A stretch of DNA of 64,000 nucleotides from Variovorax sp. RA8. Lineage in GTDB: Bacteria > Pseudomonadota > Gammaproteobacteria > Burkholderiales > Burkholderiaceae_C. The stretch lies in assembly GCF_901827175.1 (NCBI RefSeq), contig NZ_LR594662.1, positions 1,612,001 to 1,676,000 on the forward strand. Reading direction: 5' to 3'. The position numbers were made by a program, and so were the translations under genes. The number at the start of each line of letters is the position of its first letter. Positions within the stretch are counted from its first letter, which is position 1. Shown here piece by piece: positions 30,985 through 38,448 of the stretch. The notes beneath the pieces were generated by a model, which made no database searches, was not told where the DNA came from, and saw nothing but the letters and a program-made list of their open reading frames with translations.

Positions 30985-31602
30985 TCACTCGAGTGACCTG
31001 AGCGCGTCGTCTCTCTTCATCACCGTCGCGTACTTCTGATCCATGTCAAAGAGGCTTGCCTCGTGCGGACCCAGCGCGCGATCGCCGACACAGTCCGAGA
31101 CGACCAGCGGCCGGAAGCCCCAGGACATCGCATCGACCACGCTGGCCCGAACGCAGCCGCTGGTGACGGCGCCCGCGACCAGCAGCGTCTGTATGCCGCG
31201 CTGCGCCAGCCAGGCAGCCAGCGAAGTCCCGAAGAAGGCTGAAGGTACCGTCTTGCGCACGACCAGTTCCCCGGCGCGCGGCGCGAGCTGGGCCACGATG
31301 GCGCTGTTGGGTGTCTTCTCCTTGAGGCTCAGCATGCCGGGCACCTTGATCGAGAAGATGTTGTGATCGGCGTCGTCATCCGCATAGACGATGCGGCTGT
31401 GGGCGATGGCCCAGCCCCGTTCGCGCGCGGCGGCGAGCAGCGGGACTGTATTCGCGATGGCCGCGGGAATGTTCCCCCCGCCGAAGACCTCCGGATCGGC
31501 GAAGCCATTGACGAAGTCCACGATCAGGAGGCCCACCGGGCCCCGCAGCGGCAGCGAAGCGCCGAAGCCCTGGCGTTCGTAGGTCTCGATTTCAGCGTGC
31601 AT
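30985..31602 (-). CDS. picF: Maleamate amidohydrolase (PicF/NicF)
   Basis: A 205-residue isochorismatase-fold hydrolase that removes ammonia from maleamate to give maleate, late in 2,5-dihydroxypyridine breakdown. The catalytic triad is visible: Asp29 (LLIVDFVNGF), Lys117 (VVRKTVPSAF) and Cys150 (VTSGCVRASVVDAM). ATG 31602 is used; it overlaps the end of picD by 11 bases, which indicates coupling. Function is set by the neighbouring picD, picE and picG, since isochorismatase-like enzymes alone cannot be assigned a substrate. Last gene of the minus-strand operon. Confidence 0.9.
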   Translation of the reverse strand: MHAEIETYERQGFGASLPLRGPVGLLIVDFVNGFADPEVFGGGNIPAAIANTVPLLAAARERGWAIAHSRIVYADDDADHNIFSIKVPGMLSLKEKTPNSAIVAQLAPRAGELVVRKTVPSAFFGTSLAAWLAQRGIQTLLVAGAVTSGCVRASVVDAMSWGFRPLVVSDCVGDRALGPHEASLFDMDQKYATVMKRDDALRSLE

Positions 31603-32647
31603 CGTCGGGCCCCATTCCATCCAGCACCTTGCCGTGGCGCACCATGTCTTCGCCGTCCAGCCGCACGGTGCAGCGGCGCAGCGGAATGTCGATGTGGCAG
31701 GCCGTCGTGCGGCTGCCGCCCGCCTCGTTGTTCGGGCCGAGCGAGAACAGGAAGTTGCCTTCATAGGCGCGCGCATCCATGCCGATGGAAGCCTCGCGGT
31801 TGTAAAGGCCCAGCGTCGACCAGCGCGCGCGCGGCTGCAAGCCCCAGCCGATGTGCGAGATTGCGTAGGCCTCGGGGTCGTGGAAGGAGGCCATGTAATC
31901 GTTCAGGAGTTCGGCGTCGAGGCCGCCTTCAATTTTCGTCGCATAGCCCTTCTCGACCGTGAGCACGATGCGGTCCGCGGCGTAGGCCTTCTGCGGCAGC
32001 AGGATGTCGCCGCGGTCGATCACGATGCGCCCGCTGGCGCCGCCTTCGTCGGGGAAGGTCAGGACGAAGCCGCTAGGCCAGTGGTCCCAGCGCCCGGGCT
32101 CGTCGACGAAGCCGTATTCGCTGATCGCCGGGAACTGGCCCAGCGGGCAGCGCAGGTCGGTACCGGCGTCGGAGACGACATGCATCCGCGTGGCGCGGGC
32201 GATGCGCGCGGCCGCGGCCTTCACGCGCGCGCGGTCGGCCTCGGTGGGCAGCATCCGCACCAGCACCTCGGGCGGCTCGACCGCGAGCAGGATCTTCGTG
32301 CCCGAGGCCAGGATCTCGTGCTGCTCGGGCGAGAACAGCAGCGTCATCAGGTCGAGGACCAGGTCGCTCGCCTTGAGCGCGGCGATCGCCGCATTGTTGC
32401 CGGTGAGCGGCGTGGTTCCCAGGTAGGCCAGGCTGTCGCGGCTCAGCGATTTCTCGGCGTTGACCGGCGGCAGGTCCAGCCGGTTGACGATCGCGCCCTT
32501 GGCCTGCGCGGCCGCCAGCGCGCACTGCAGCGTCTGTGGGTGCGTGGCGGCGCTGGTGAGCACGGTCACGGTCTGGCCGGGCTCGAGCCTCGACAGGGTC
32601 AGCACCTGGTTCCAGGCGCCGATCAACTGATGGTCACTGACGGGCAT
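31592..32647 (-). CDS. picD: 2,5-dihydroxypyridine 5,6-dioxygenase (PicD/NicX)
   Basis: A 351-residue extradiol-type dioxygenase, unrelated to the common ring-cleaving folds and distantly like M29 aminopeptidases. It opens 2,5-dihydroxypyridine to N-formylmaleamate. The iron ligands known for Pseudomonas putida NicX fall at the same positions: His265 (SHIGWGL), His318 and Asp320 (ACHIDIPL). ATG 32647 is chosen for its AAGGAG site; a codon 24 bases upstream is weaker. It overlaps picE by 14 bases. The exact match of length and ligand numbers makes this the most secure enzyme of the lower pathway. Confidence 0.94.
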   Translation of the reverse strand: MPVSDHQLIGAWNQVLTLSRLEPGQTVTVLTSAATHPQTLQCALAAAQAKGAIVNRLDLPPVNAEKSLSRDSLAYLGTTPLTGNNAAIAALKASDLVLDLMTLLFSPEQHEILASGTKILLAVEPPEVLVRMLPTEADRARVKAAAARIARATRMHVVSDAGTDLRCPLGQFPAISEYGFVDEPGRWDHWPSGFVLTFPDEGGASGRIVIDRGDILLPQKAYAADRIVLTVEKGYATKIEGGLDAELLNDYMASFHDPEAYAISHIGWGLQPRARWSTLGLYNREASIGMDARAYEGNFLFSLGPNNEAGGSRTTACHIDIPLRRCTVRLDGEDMVRHGKVLDGMGPDDAR

Positions 32648-33467
32648 GGGTTTCTCCTTCGAAAGGAACACCGAGGAAATCGCCGAAGGCGCGGTAGAAG
32701 CCGGACGCGTCGTCCCACGGGATCATGTGGCCCGCGTTCGGCACGTGCGCGACCTGCATCGCCGGCATCAGCTGCTGCAGTTCTTCGAGATCGGTCGGAC
32801 GGATCACGTCGCCGCGGCCGGCCGCGATGAGCAGCGTCGGCACCTCGATGTGCCTCAGGTCGGCGTGGATGTCGTCCTGGTGGAAGCCGTCGTAGGTGGC
32901 GACGATCGCGCGCTCGTCGCAGGTGTGCAGCCATTCGGAGCGCAGGCGCAGCTCGGCATCGGTCCAGGTCGGCGAGAAGGCGCGCAGCGCCTCGAAGCCG
33001 GCACCGTCGCGCATGAGGCGGATCGAGTCGATGTACCAGTCCAGCTTGGCGGGGTAGGCGCGCCGACCCGGGCCGGAGACAGGCGGATCGATGAGAACCA
33101 GCCGTTCGAGTCGGCCGCCATGATGGCGCGCGGCGCGGATGCCGATGCGCGCGCCCATCGAGTGGCCGACGAGCGCGTAGCCGTCGAGTCCGAGGGTTTC
33201 AGCGAACGCGCCGACGTCGGCCGCGCAGGCGTCCAGCGCGTAGTCGAGCGAGGCCGACGCTTCCGACAGGCCACGGCCGCGCACATCGAGCACGTAGGTG
33301 TCGAAATGGCGGCCGAAGCGCTCGGCGACGAAGCCCCAGGTCACGGCCGGGCTGGTGATGCCCGGTACCACGACCACCGGCCGGCCCTTGCCACCGTAGC
33401 GCAGGTAGTGCTGGCGGATGCCGTTGGCGCGCAGGTTCGCGCCGTACAGGAATGTGCTGTCCGTCAT
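32634..33467 (-). CDS. picE: N-formylmaleamate deformylase (PicE/NicD)
   Basis: A 277-residue alpha/beta hydrolase that removes formate from N-formylmaleamate. The nucleophile is Ser103 (VGHSMGARIG), with Asp127 (LIDPPVSG) and His247 (NAGHMIPW) as triad; the spacing equals that recalled for NicD (Ser101, Asp125, His245) shifted by two. VVVVPGITSPAVTW contains the oxyanion region. It lies between picG and picD in the operon and overlaps picD. Confidence 0.92.
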   Translation of the reverse strand: MTDSTFLYGANLRANGIRQHYLRYGGKGRPVVVVPGITSPAVTWGFVAERFGRHFDTYVLDVRGRGLSEASASLDYALDACAADVGAFAETLGLDGYALVGHSMGARIGIRAARHHGGRLERLVLIDPPVSGPGRRAYPAKLDWYIDSIRLMRDGAGFEALRAFSPTWTDAELRLRSEWLHTCDERAIVATYDGFHQDDIHADLRHIEVPTLLIAAGRGDVIRPTDLEELQQLMPAMQVAHVPNAGHMIPWDDASGFYRAFGDFLGVPFEGETHARQ

Positions 33468-33480
33468 CGGCGGGTCCGCT

Positions 33481-34236
33481 TCAGTACGCGCCGGACAGCA
33501 GCGCGCCCGCGCCAGGCACCACCGGCTCGAGGTCGAGGGCCTTCAGCATGGCGTAGGTGGTCGCGATGGCGGCGGTCACCACGGGCTTGCCGGTCATGGC
33601 CTCGACCTTGGCGACCGAGGGCAGCGACGGCATCTGCACGCAGGCAGACAGCACGATCGCATCGACGTCCCGCGTGTTCATGCCGGCGACGATTCCCGGC
33701 AGCAGTGTCGGATCGTGGCGGCCGACTTCGAGGTTGTCGGGGATCTCCAGCGCGCGCCAGTCGACCACCTCGTAGCCTTCGTTGCGGATGTAGTCGACCA
33801 CCAGCTCGGTGAGCGGCCGCATGTACGGCGCCACCAGGGCGATGCGCTTGGCGCCGATCACCTTCAGCGCGTCGACCAGCGCGCCGGCGCTGGTTACCAC
33901 CGGCGCGTTGCCACCATTCTCCTCGGTGCGCCCGCGCAGGCGCTGCTCGGAGCTTCGGTGGTATCCATGGCCCATAGCCATGATCGCGACCAGGCAGGCA
34001 TAGCCGAGCACGTCGACGCGCGCATCGCTCAGCTCGAGCGCGCAGCGGTCGGATTCGGCGTCCATCGCGGCCAGCTCGTCCTTCTTCACCGTCTTCATGC
34101 GCATGCGGCTGGAATGAAAGGTGAAGCGCTCGGGCCGCACCAGCTGGCGCGCGCTCAGCATGGCGGGAATCTCGGTCTCCATGGTGGTGTTCGAGCTCGG
34201 CACGATCTGGCCGATGCGGTAGCTTGTCTGGGGCAT
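33481..34236 (-). CDS. picG: Maleate cis-trans isomerase (PicG/NicE)
   Basis: A 251-residue member of the Asp/Glu racemase superfamily that converts maleate to fumarate, the end point feeding the citric acid cycle. The two catalytic cysteines are Cys81 (GYACLVA) and Cys199 (LSACVQMPSL), as in characterised maleate isomerases. QIVPSSNTTMETE is the usual N-terminus. ATG 34236 has a strong AAGGAG. It sits between picC and picE; in the Alcaligenes pic cluster as I remember it picG is not listed with the others, so this arrangement is more complete. Confidence 0.92.
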   Translation of the reverse strand: MPQTSYRIGQIVPSSNTTMETEIPAMLSARQLVRPERFTFHSSRMRMKTVKKDELAAMDAESDRCALELSDARVDVLGYACLVAIMAMGHGYHRSSEQRLRGRTEENGGNAPVVTSAGALVDALKVIGAKRIALVAPYMRPLTELVVDYIRNEGYEVVDWRALEIPDNLEVGRHDPTLLPGIVAGMNTRDVDAIVLSACVQMPSLPSVAKVEAMTGKPVVTAAIATTYAMLKALDLEPVVPGAGALLSGAY

Positions 34237-34271
34237 GGTGGCTCCTTCGTTGATTGAATGGGCAAGAAGGC

Positions 34272-35243
34272 TCAGGCCGTGTTCAGCTTGAACAGGCGCT
34301 CGGCATTGCCGTGACACACGAGCGCGCGCGTGCGTTCGTCGAGCGGTGCGGTCTCGATGAAGTCGGCCGCGGTTGCCGTCGATTCATAGGGATAGTCGAC
34401 CGAGAACATCACGGCCTCGGCACCCATTTCGCCGATCGCGCCGGCCAGCGTCGCGTGCGAGCACACGCCGGAGGTGGTGATCACGATGTTGCTGCCGATG
34501 TATTCGGAAGGCGCGCGCTGCAGCGTGAGCCCGTGCGGGTAGGCGGCGAATCGGCTGTCGAAGCGCCAGCGCTGAAACGGCAGGCCTTCGCCCATGTGGC
34601 CGAGCACCAGCGTGAGGCGCGGGAAGCGGTCGAACACGCCGCCGAACAGGAGCCTGAGCGCATGCGTCGCGGTCTCTACGTTCCATCCCCACGCCGCGCC
34701 GTGCAGCTCCGGGTGGCCCGCAAAGGAGGCAGGGATCGACGGCATGTCGATCGGGTGCAGGTACAGCGGCATGTCGAGGGCCTGCATGCGTTCCCAGAAC
34801 AGGTCGTAGGCCGGGTCGTCGTAGTAGGTGCCTTGCGTGTGGCCGTTGACCAGGGCGCCCTTGAAGCCGAGCTGAACGACTGCGCGCTCGAGCTCGTCTG
34901 CGGCCGCCTTCGGGTCCTGCATCGGCAGCGCGGCGAAGCCGGCGTAGCGTGTCGGGCGGCGCGCCACGCGCTCGGCGAGAAAGTCGTTGTTCATCTTTGC
35001 GCCGTCAATGGCGGCGCGCAGGTCCGTCTCGCCCTGCACGCCCGGGCCGGTCTGCGACAGGATGACCAGGTCGATGCCTGCGCGATCCATCTCGTCGAGC
35101 CGCAGCGCATCGAAATCCGTGAGCCGGCGCGACAGCTCCTCGTACACGGCCGGATCGATGTGTTGCATGAAGCTCTTCGAATAGCGCTCGAAGCCGGGCG
35201 CCATGAAATGCTCTTCCAGCGCAATCTTGCGAATCCTCGTCAT
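34272..35243 (-). CDS. picC: 3,6-dihydroxypicolinate decarboxylase (PicC)
   Basis: A 323-residue amidohydrolase of the ACMSD/gamma-resorcylate decarboxylase type; such enzymes use one metal ion to remove an aromatic carboxylate without oxygen. Metal ligands are seen in IALEEHF (residues 7-13), LYLHPID, GHMGEGLPF and FSVDYPYES. In the pic pathway it gives 2,5-dihydroxypyridine, the substrate of the adjacent picD product. ATG 35243 follows a GGAG site; the TTG just before it is less likely. Substrate is inferred from gene context, as the family is broad. Confidence 0.87.
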   Translation of the reverse strand: MTRIRKIALEEHFMAPGFERYSKSFMQHIDPAVYEELSRRLTDFDALRLDEMDRAGIDLVILSQTGPGVQGETDLRAAIDGAKMNNDFLAERVARRPTRYAGFAALPMQDPKAAADELERAVVQLGFKGALVNGHTQGTYYDDPAYDLFWERMQALDMPLYLHPIDMPSIPASFAGHPELHGAAWGWNVETATHALRLLFGGVFDRFPRLTLVLGHMGEGLPFQRWRFDSRFAAYPHGLTLQRAPSEYIGSNIVITTSGVCSHATLAGAIGEMGAEAVMFSVDYPYESTATAADFIETAPLDERTRALVCHGNAERLFKLNTA

Positions 35244-35288
35244 CAAAAATACTCCAGGGTGAAAACTAAGAGGTGTCTGCTGTGCGAT

Positions 35289-36029
35289 CTACAGATCGAA
35301 GAGCATCACTTCGGTGTCGGGTGCCTCCGCCGCGACGGCGAGCGCGTCGTGGTGCGTGAAGCGCAGTGCGTCGCCCGCGTGCAGCAGCACGCCCGGATCG
35401 ACCCGCAGCTCGCCCGCCACCACGTGCAGGTAGCCGAGCCGGTGCTTCTCGAGGCTGTAGCCCAGCGACATGCCCCGCGTCAGGCGGCTCACGAAGAGCC
35501 GCGCATCCTGGCCGACGGTGGCCGAGCCCTCGCGTCCGTCGGGCGAAGCGATCAGGCACCAGCGGTCGCGCTTGCTGCTCTCGTCGATGCGCACAAGCTC
35601 GCAGCCCGGACTCGCGCCGCGCTCGCGCGGATAGAGCCAGATCTGCAGGTGCCGCTCGGGCTCGGAGTCGGATGCATTCATCTCCGCGTGCGCGACGCCG
35701 GTGCCGGCGCTCATGCGATGCAGTTCGCCAGCACCGAACACGTAGTCGTTGCCGAGGCTGTCGGTGTGATGGATGCGCCCGTGGATCGGGTAGGTGAGGC
35801 TCTCGATGTCGCGATGGCCGTGCCACGCGAAGCCGCGCCCCGGCGCGACCCAGTCGTCGTTCAGCGCGCGCAGCGAACCCCAGTGCGTGTGGTTGGGATC
35901 GCGGTAGTCGCCGAAGGAAAAGCTGAAGCGCGCCTGCAGCCAGTCGGTCTCCTGCGTGCCGCGCTGATGGGCGCGCCGGATGCGGCTTTCGGGGATGGCG
36001 CTCGGGGGAGAAAGGGCCTGTGTGGACAT
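35289..36029 (-). CDS. Pirin-family (bicupin) protein
   Basis: A 246-residue double-cupin of the pirin/YhhW group. The first cupin has the metal ligands in AWHGHRDIESLTYPIHG..HH and, later, GTGVAHAEMN. Some relatives oxidise quercetin; others are redox-sensing cofactors, so the function here is open. It is the first gene of the minus-strand operon, 45 bases before picC, and its start codon lies 16 bases from the PicR operator, so it should be induced with the pathway. I do not recall a pirin gene in described pic clusters. No good ribosome-binding site is seen. Confidence 0.8.
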   Translation of the reverse strand: MSTQALSPPSAIPESRIRRAHQRGTQETDWLQARFSFSFGDYRDPNHTHWGSLRALNDDWVAPGRGFAWHGHRDIESLTYPIHGRIHHTDSLGNDYVFGAGELHRMSAGTGVAHAEMNASDSEPERHLQIWLYPRERGASPGCELVRIDESSKRDRWCLIASPDGREGSATVGQDARLFVSRLTRGMSLGYSLEKHRLGYLHVVAGELRVDPGVLLHAGDALRFTHHDALAVAAEAPDTEVMLFDL

Positions 36030-36037
36030 CGCGTCGC

Positions 36038-36043
36038 TACAAT
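36038..36043 (+). promoter_or_regulatory. -10 hexamer of picR
   Basis: TACAAT (5/6) ends two bases before the PicR operator at 36046 and 82 bases before the picR ATG, so bound PicR would cover the start of its own transcript. No clear -35 is seen. Confidence 0.45.
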
Positions 36044-36045
36044 GA

Positions 36046-36057
36046 TCAGTGTGCTAA
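36046..36057. promoter_or_regulatory. PicR operator in the picR/pirin-picC divergent region
   Basis: TCAG-TGTG-CTAA matches the PicR site consensus TCAG-N4-CTNN that I recall from Alcaligenes faecalis JQ135. It lies between the divergent starts of the pirin-picC operon and picR, adjacent to the TACAAT at 36038. Confidence 0.75.
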
Positions 36058-36125
36058 CAAAAGGGGTTCAGGTGGCATCCAGGCAGCGTCGATCAGCGCG
36101 AGAAACCGCGATTCAGGAGCCCGGA

Positions 36126-36605
36126 ATGGAGATGACCACCGTCGATCCGGCGAAGGAACTGCTTTTTGCACGCCCCGGCTTTCTGGTTCGGCGCCTGCAC
36201 CAGATCCACTACGCGCTGTTCTTTGAAGAGTGCAAGTCCCAGAACGTTACGCCGGTGCAGTACGGCATCCTGACGGCTGTCTCCGTCTTGCCCGATCTGG
36301 ACCAGACATCCCTCGGCCAGGAAGTCGGGCTCGACCGCACGACCACTGCCGACGTGGTCAAGCGCCTCGAGGACCGCGGCCTGGTCGAGCGCCGGGCGAA
36401 CCCTGCAGACAAGCGCATGCGTCACGTGCGACTGACGGAGGAAGGCCGCAAGGTGGTCGAGTCGCTGCGCGGCGGCATGGCGCGCGCGCAGGAGCGCCTG
36501 CTCGAGCCGCTGCGCCCGGCGGAGCGCACCATGCTCATGGACTTGATGCGCATCCTGGTCGAGGCCAACAACCAGTACAGCCGCACCGTGCTGCGCACGA
36601 TCTGA
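36126..36605 (+). CDS. picR: MarR-family repressor PicR
   Basis: A 159-residue MarR regulator. The winged-helix core is clear: VTPVQYGILTAV, TSLGQEVGLDRTTTADVVKRLEDRG (recognition helix) and the wing RRANPADKRMRHVRLTEEG. In Alcaligenes the homologue represses the pic operons and is released by 6-hydroxypicolinate. ATG 36126 is preceded by AGGAG (36115-36119). The gene is divergent from the pirin-picC operon and 14 bases from the convergent end of the PicB beta-subunit gene. A longer upstream reading frame exists but is a non-coding extension. Confidence 0.9.
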   Translation: MEMTTVDPAKELLFARPGFLVRRLHQIHYALFFEECKSQNVTPVQYGILTAVSVLPDLDQTSLGQEVGLDRTTTADVVKRLEDRGLVERRANPADKRMRHVRLTEEGRKVVESLRGGMARAQERLLEPLRPAERTMLMDLMRILVEANNQYSRTVLRTI

Positions 36606-36619
36606 GTCCTTGCTGACGA

Positions 36620-37144
36620 TCACAACGGATACACCAGGTCGTTGGCGATGATCGTCGTGTCGTAGATCGCCTGCCGTTCCTTCAGCAGCAAGCCGCCGTC
36701 CACGCGCACGAAGCGGTCGTAGTACGTGCCGGCCATGTGAATCGTGCTTGGACCCTCGACCAGCGTCTGCAGCAGCAGGAAATTGGCCTGCGCAGCGATC
36801 TCGCCCGATGTCGATTCCGAAGTGACACGCGTGTTGGTCACCAGGTGCAGGTTGTAGCGCGGCGCGAACATCTGCGTGCGCGCGATCGCGACGGCGCGGT
36901 CATGCATCATGCCCCGGCCCTGCGCGTACACGAGGCCCACCGGCAGGCCGAGCTCGGCGTTCTCTCGCGCGGTCACTCGGTAGGTGGCGTCCTCGGCGAA
37001 GAAGTCGGGCCATGCTTCCACGTGGCCGGCATCGAGCACGGCGCAATACTCGGCGTTGAAGTCTTCGATCTCATGGCGCAGCGCGAGCGCACGGACAGGA
37101 TCGATGCCGCGCTGGCGGTAGAGGGAATGGGTCGGGGTCTTCAT
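36620..37144 (-). CDS. picB: PicB Rieske monooxygenase, small (beta) subunit
   Basis: A 174-residue NTF2-like beta subunit of a ring-hydroxylating oxygenase, which stabilises the alpha-subunit trimer. Typical features are RHEIEDFNAEYCAVLDAGHVEAWPDFFAEDATYRV and the C-terminal LLLKERQAIYDTTIIANDLVYP. It lies 3 bases after the alpha-subunit gene. As part of the four-component PicB it should act in 3-hydroxylation of 6-hydroxypicolinate; I do not assign a number (B1-B4) to each component. Confidence 0.87.
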   Translation of the reverse strand: MKTPTHSLYRQRGIDPVRALALRHEIEDFNAEYCAVLDAGHVEAWPDFFAEDATYRVTARENAELGLPVGLVYAQGRGMMHDRAVAIARTQMFAPRYNLHLVTNTRVTSESTSGEIAAQANFLLLQTLVEGPSTIHMAGTYYDRFVRVDGGLLLKERQAIYDTTIIANDLVYPL

Positions 37145-37147
37145 GGC

Positions 37148-38437
37148 TCAGAACCCCATCACTTCGCGGTAGTAGCCGTACATCGCGCGGATCGCCGCTT
37201 CCGAGATCAACGACTTGGTCGTGCCCACGTGGTTCGAGTCGAGCTTCAGCACATTGCGGTCGGTGCTGGAGCGGCGCACGCCCTCCTGCACGAACTTCAT
37301 CGCCTCGTTGTCCTCCAGGCCGAGAAAGCCGGCCGGCCCCATCAGGTTGCCCTGGCGCAGGCGATGCTGTTCCATCTCCTCGGTGTCGTCCTCGTAGCCG
37401 AACATGGTCCACTGCATGATCATGCTGTTGGGGCCGTTCGGCACGATCTGGCGTACGCCCAGCGTGTTCATCTCGCGCTGCACCACCAGGTTCGGCCAGA
37501 TGGTCTGCATGGTGACCGACCAGGGCGAGTCGAACTCCTTCACGTAGTCGAGGAAGCGGTCGTCGCGCAGGCGCATGCCCTCGTGGAATGAGCGCATCTC
37601 CTTCTTGTTCTCGTCGCTGACCGCCGCGTACTTGTCCTCCTTCTTGGCCGACGCCATGGTGCCGTGGCGGCCATGGACCGGGTCCGCGATCATCGCTGCC
37701 TCGTTGCCTGCGACCAGGAGACCGAACACCACGAGGAAGGAATGCAGCAGCGTCGCGTGGTATGGGTCCTTCAGGTTCTCGTGGTACATCTTCCAGTTGC
37801 AGGGCAGCTCGTTCCTGTAGTAGCCGTGCACCTTCAGCCGCTTGCCGTTGAAGACGACGTCGAAGTCCTTCAGGATCTCCGGCGTGAGGTATTCCTCCAG
37901 CGGCTCCATGTCACTCGCATAGGAGGCGAAGATCACGCCGTTGCGCGTGGCTACGTGCAGCTTGAGGAGGCCGTGGTCCTCGTTGCGGAACTCCTTGGGC
38001 ATGCCGCCCTCCCGGTTGACGCCGCGCTTGAAGGGCACGCCCTGCAGGTTGCCCTTGAGGTCGTAGGACCACTGGTGGTACGGGCAGACGAACTCGGTCG
38101 TGTTGCCCTGGCCGTGGCGGCAGAACTCTGCGCCGCGGTGCGCGCAGCGGTTCTCGAACACGTTGACCGAGCCGTCGGCGGCACGCGCCACGACCACCGG
38201 CGTCGCGCCCACGTAGGAGCGCTTGAAGTCGCCGGTGTTCGGGATCTCTGCTTCGAGCGCGACGAAGTTCCACGAGCGGCCGCGGAAGATCTTTGCCATC
38301 TCCTGGTCGTAGACCGCCTGGCTGGTGTAGACCCAGTCGGGAATGAAGTGCAGCGCGTCTTCGGGCCATTTGCAATCGGACAGTGCGGCGTCCTTGGTGC
38401 TCGGCGTCCAGTTGATGACCGCGTGGGTGCTGTACAT
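37148..38437 (-). CDS. picB: PicB Rieske monooxygenase, catalytic (alpha) subunit
   Basis: A 429-residue aromatic-ring hydroxylase. The Rieske cluster ligands are Cys98-His100 (CAHRG) and Cys118-His121 (CPYHQW). The mononuclear iron site has the standard pattern in HENLKDPYHATLLH: Asp224 as the bridging residue and His227/His232 as ligands. In the pic pathway it would add a hydroxyl at C3 of 6-hydroxypicolinate. ATG 38437 has GGAGA six bases upstream. It is followed directly by the beta subunit and preceded by its reductase and ferredoxin, giving a three-protein electron chain. Confidence 0.88.
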   Translation of the reverse strand: MYSTHAVINWTPSTKDAALSDCKWPEDALHFIPDWVYTSQAVYDQEMAKIFRGRSWNFVALEAEIPNTGDFKRSYVGATPVVVARAADGSVNVFENRCAHRGAEFCRHGQGNTTEFVCPYHQWSYDLKGNLQGVPFKRGVNREGGMPKEFRNEDHGLLKLHVATRNGVIFASYASDMEPLEEYLTPEILKDFDVVFNGKRLKVHGYYRNELPCNWKMYHENLKDPYHATLLHSFLVVFGLLVAGNEAAMIADPVHGRHGTMASAKKEDKYAAVSDENKKEMRSFHEGMRLRDDRFLDYVKEFDSPWSVTMQTIWPNLVVQREMNTLGVRQIVPNGPNSMIMQWTMFGYEDDTEEMEQHRLRQGNLMGPAGFLGLEDNEAMKFVQEGVRRSSTDRNVLKLDSNHVGTTKSLISEAAIRAMYGYYREVMGF

Positions 38438-38448
38438 GGAAATCTCCG

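Noticed and set aside
34254..36125. Plus-strand open frame of 600 codons running into picR
   Set aside because: It is antisense to picC and the pirin gene, whose products match known families; only the part from ATG 36126 matches MarR.
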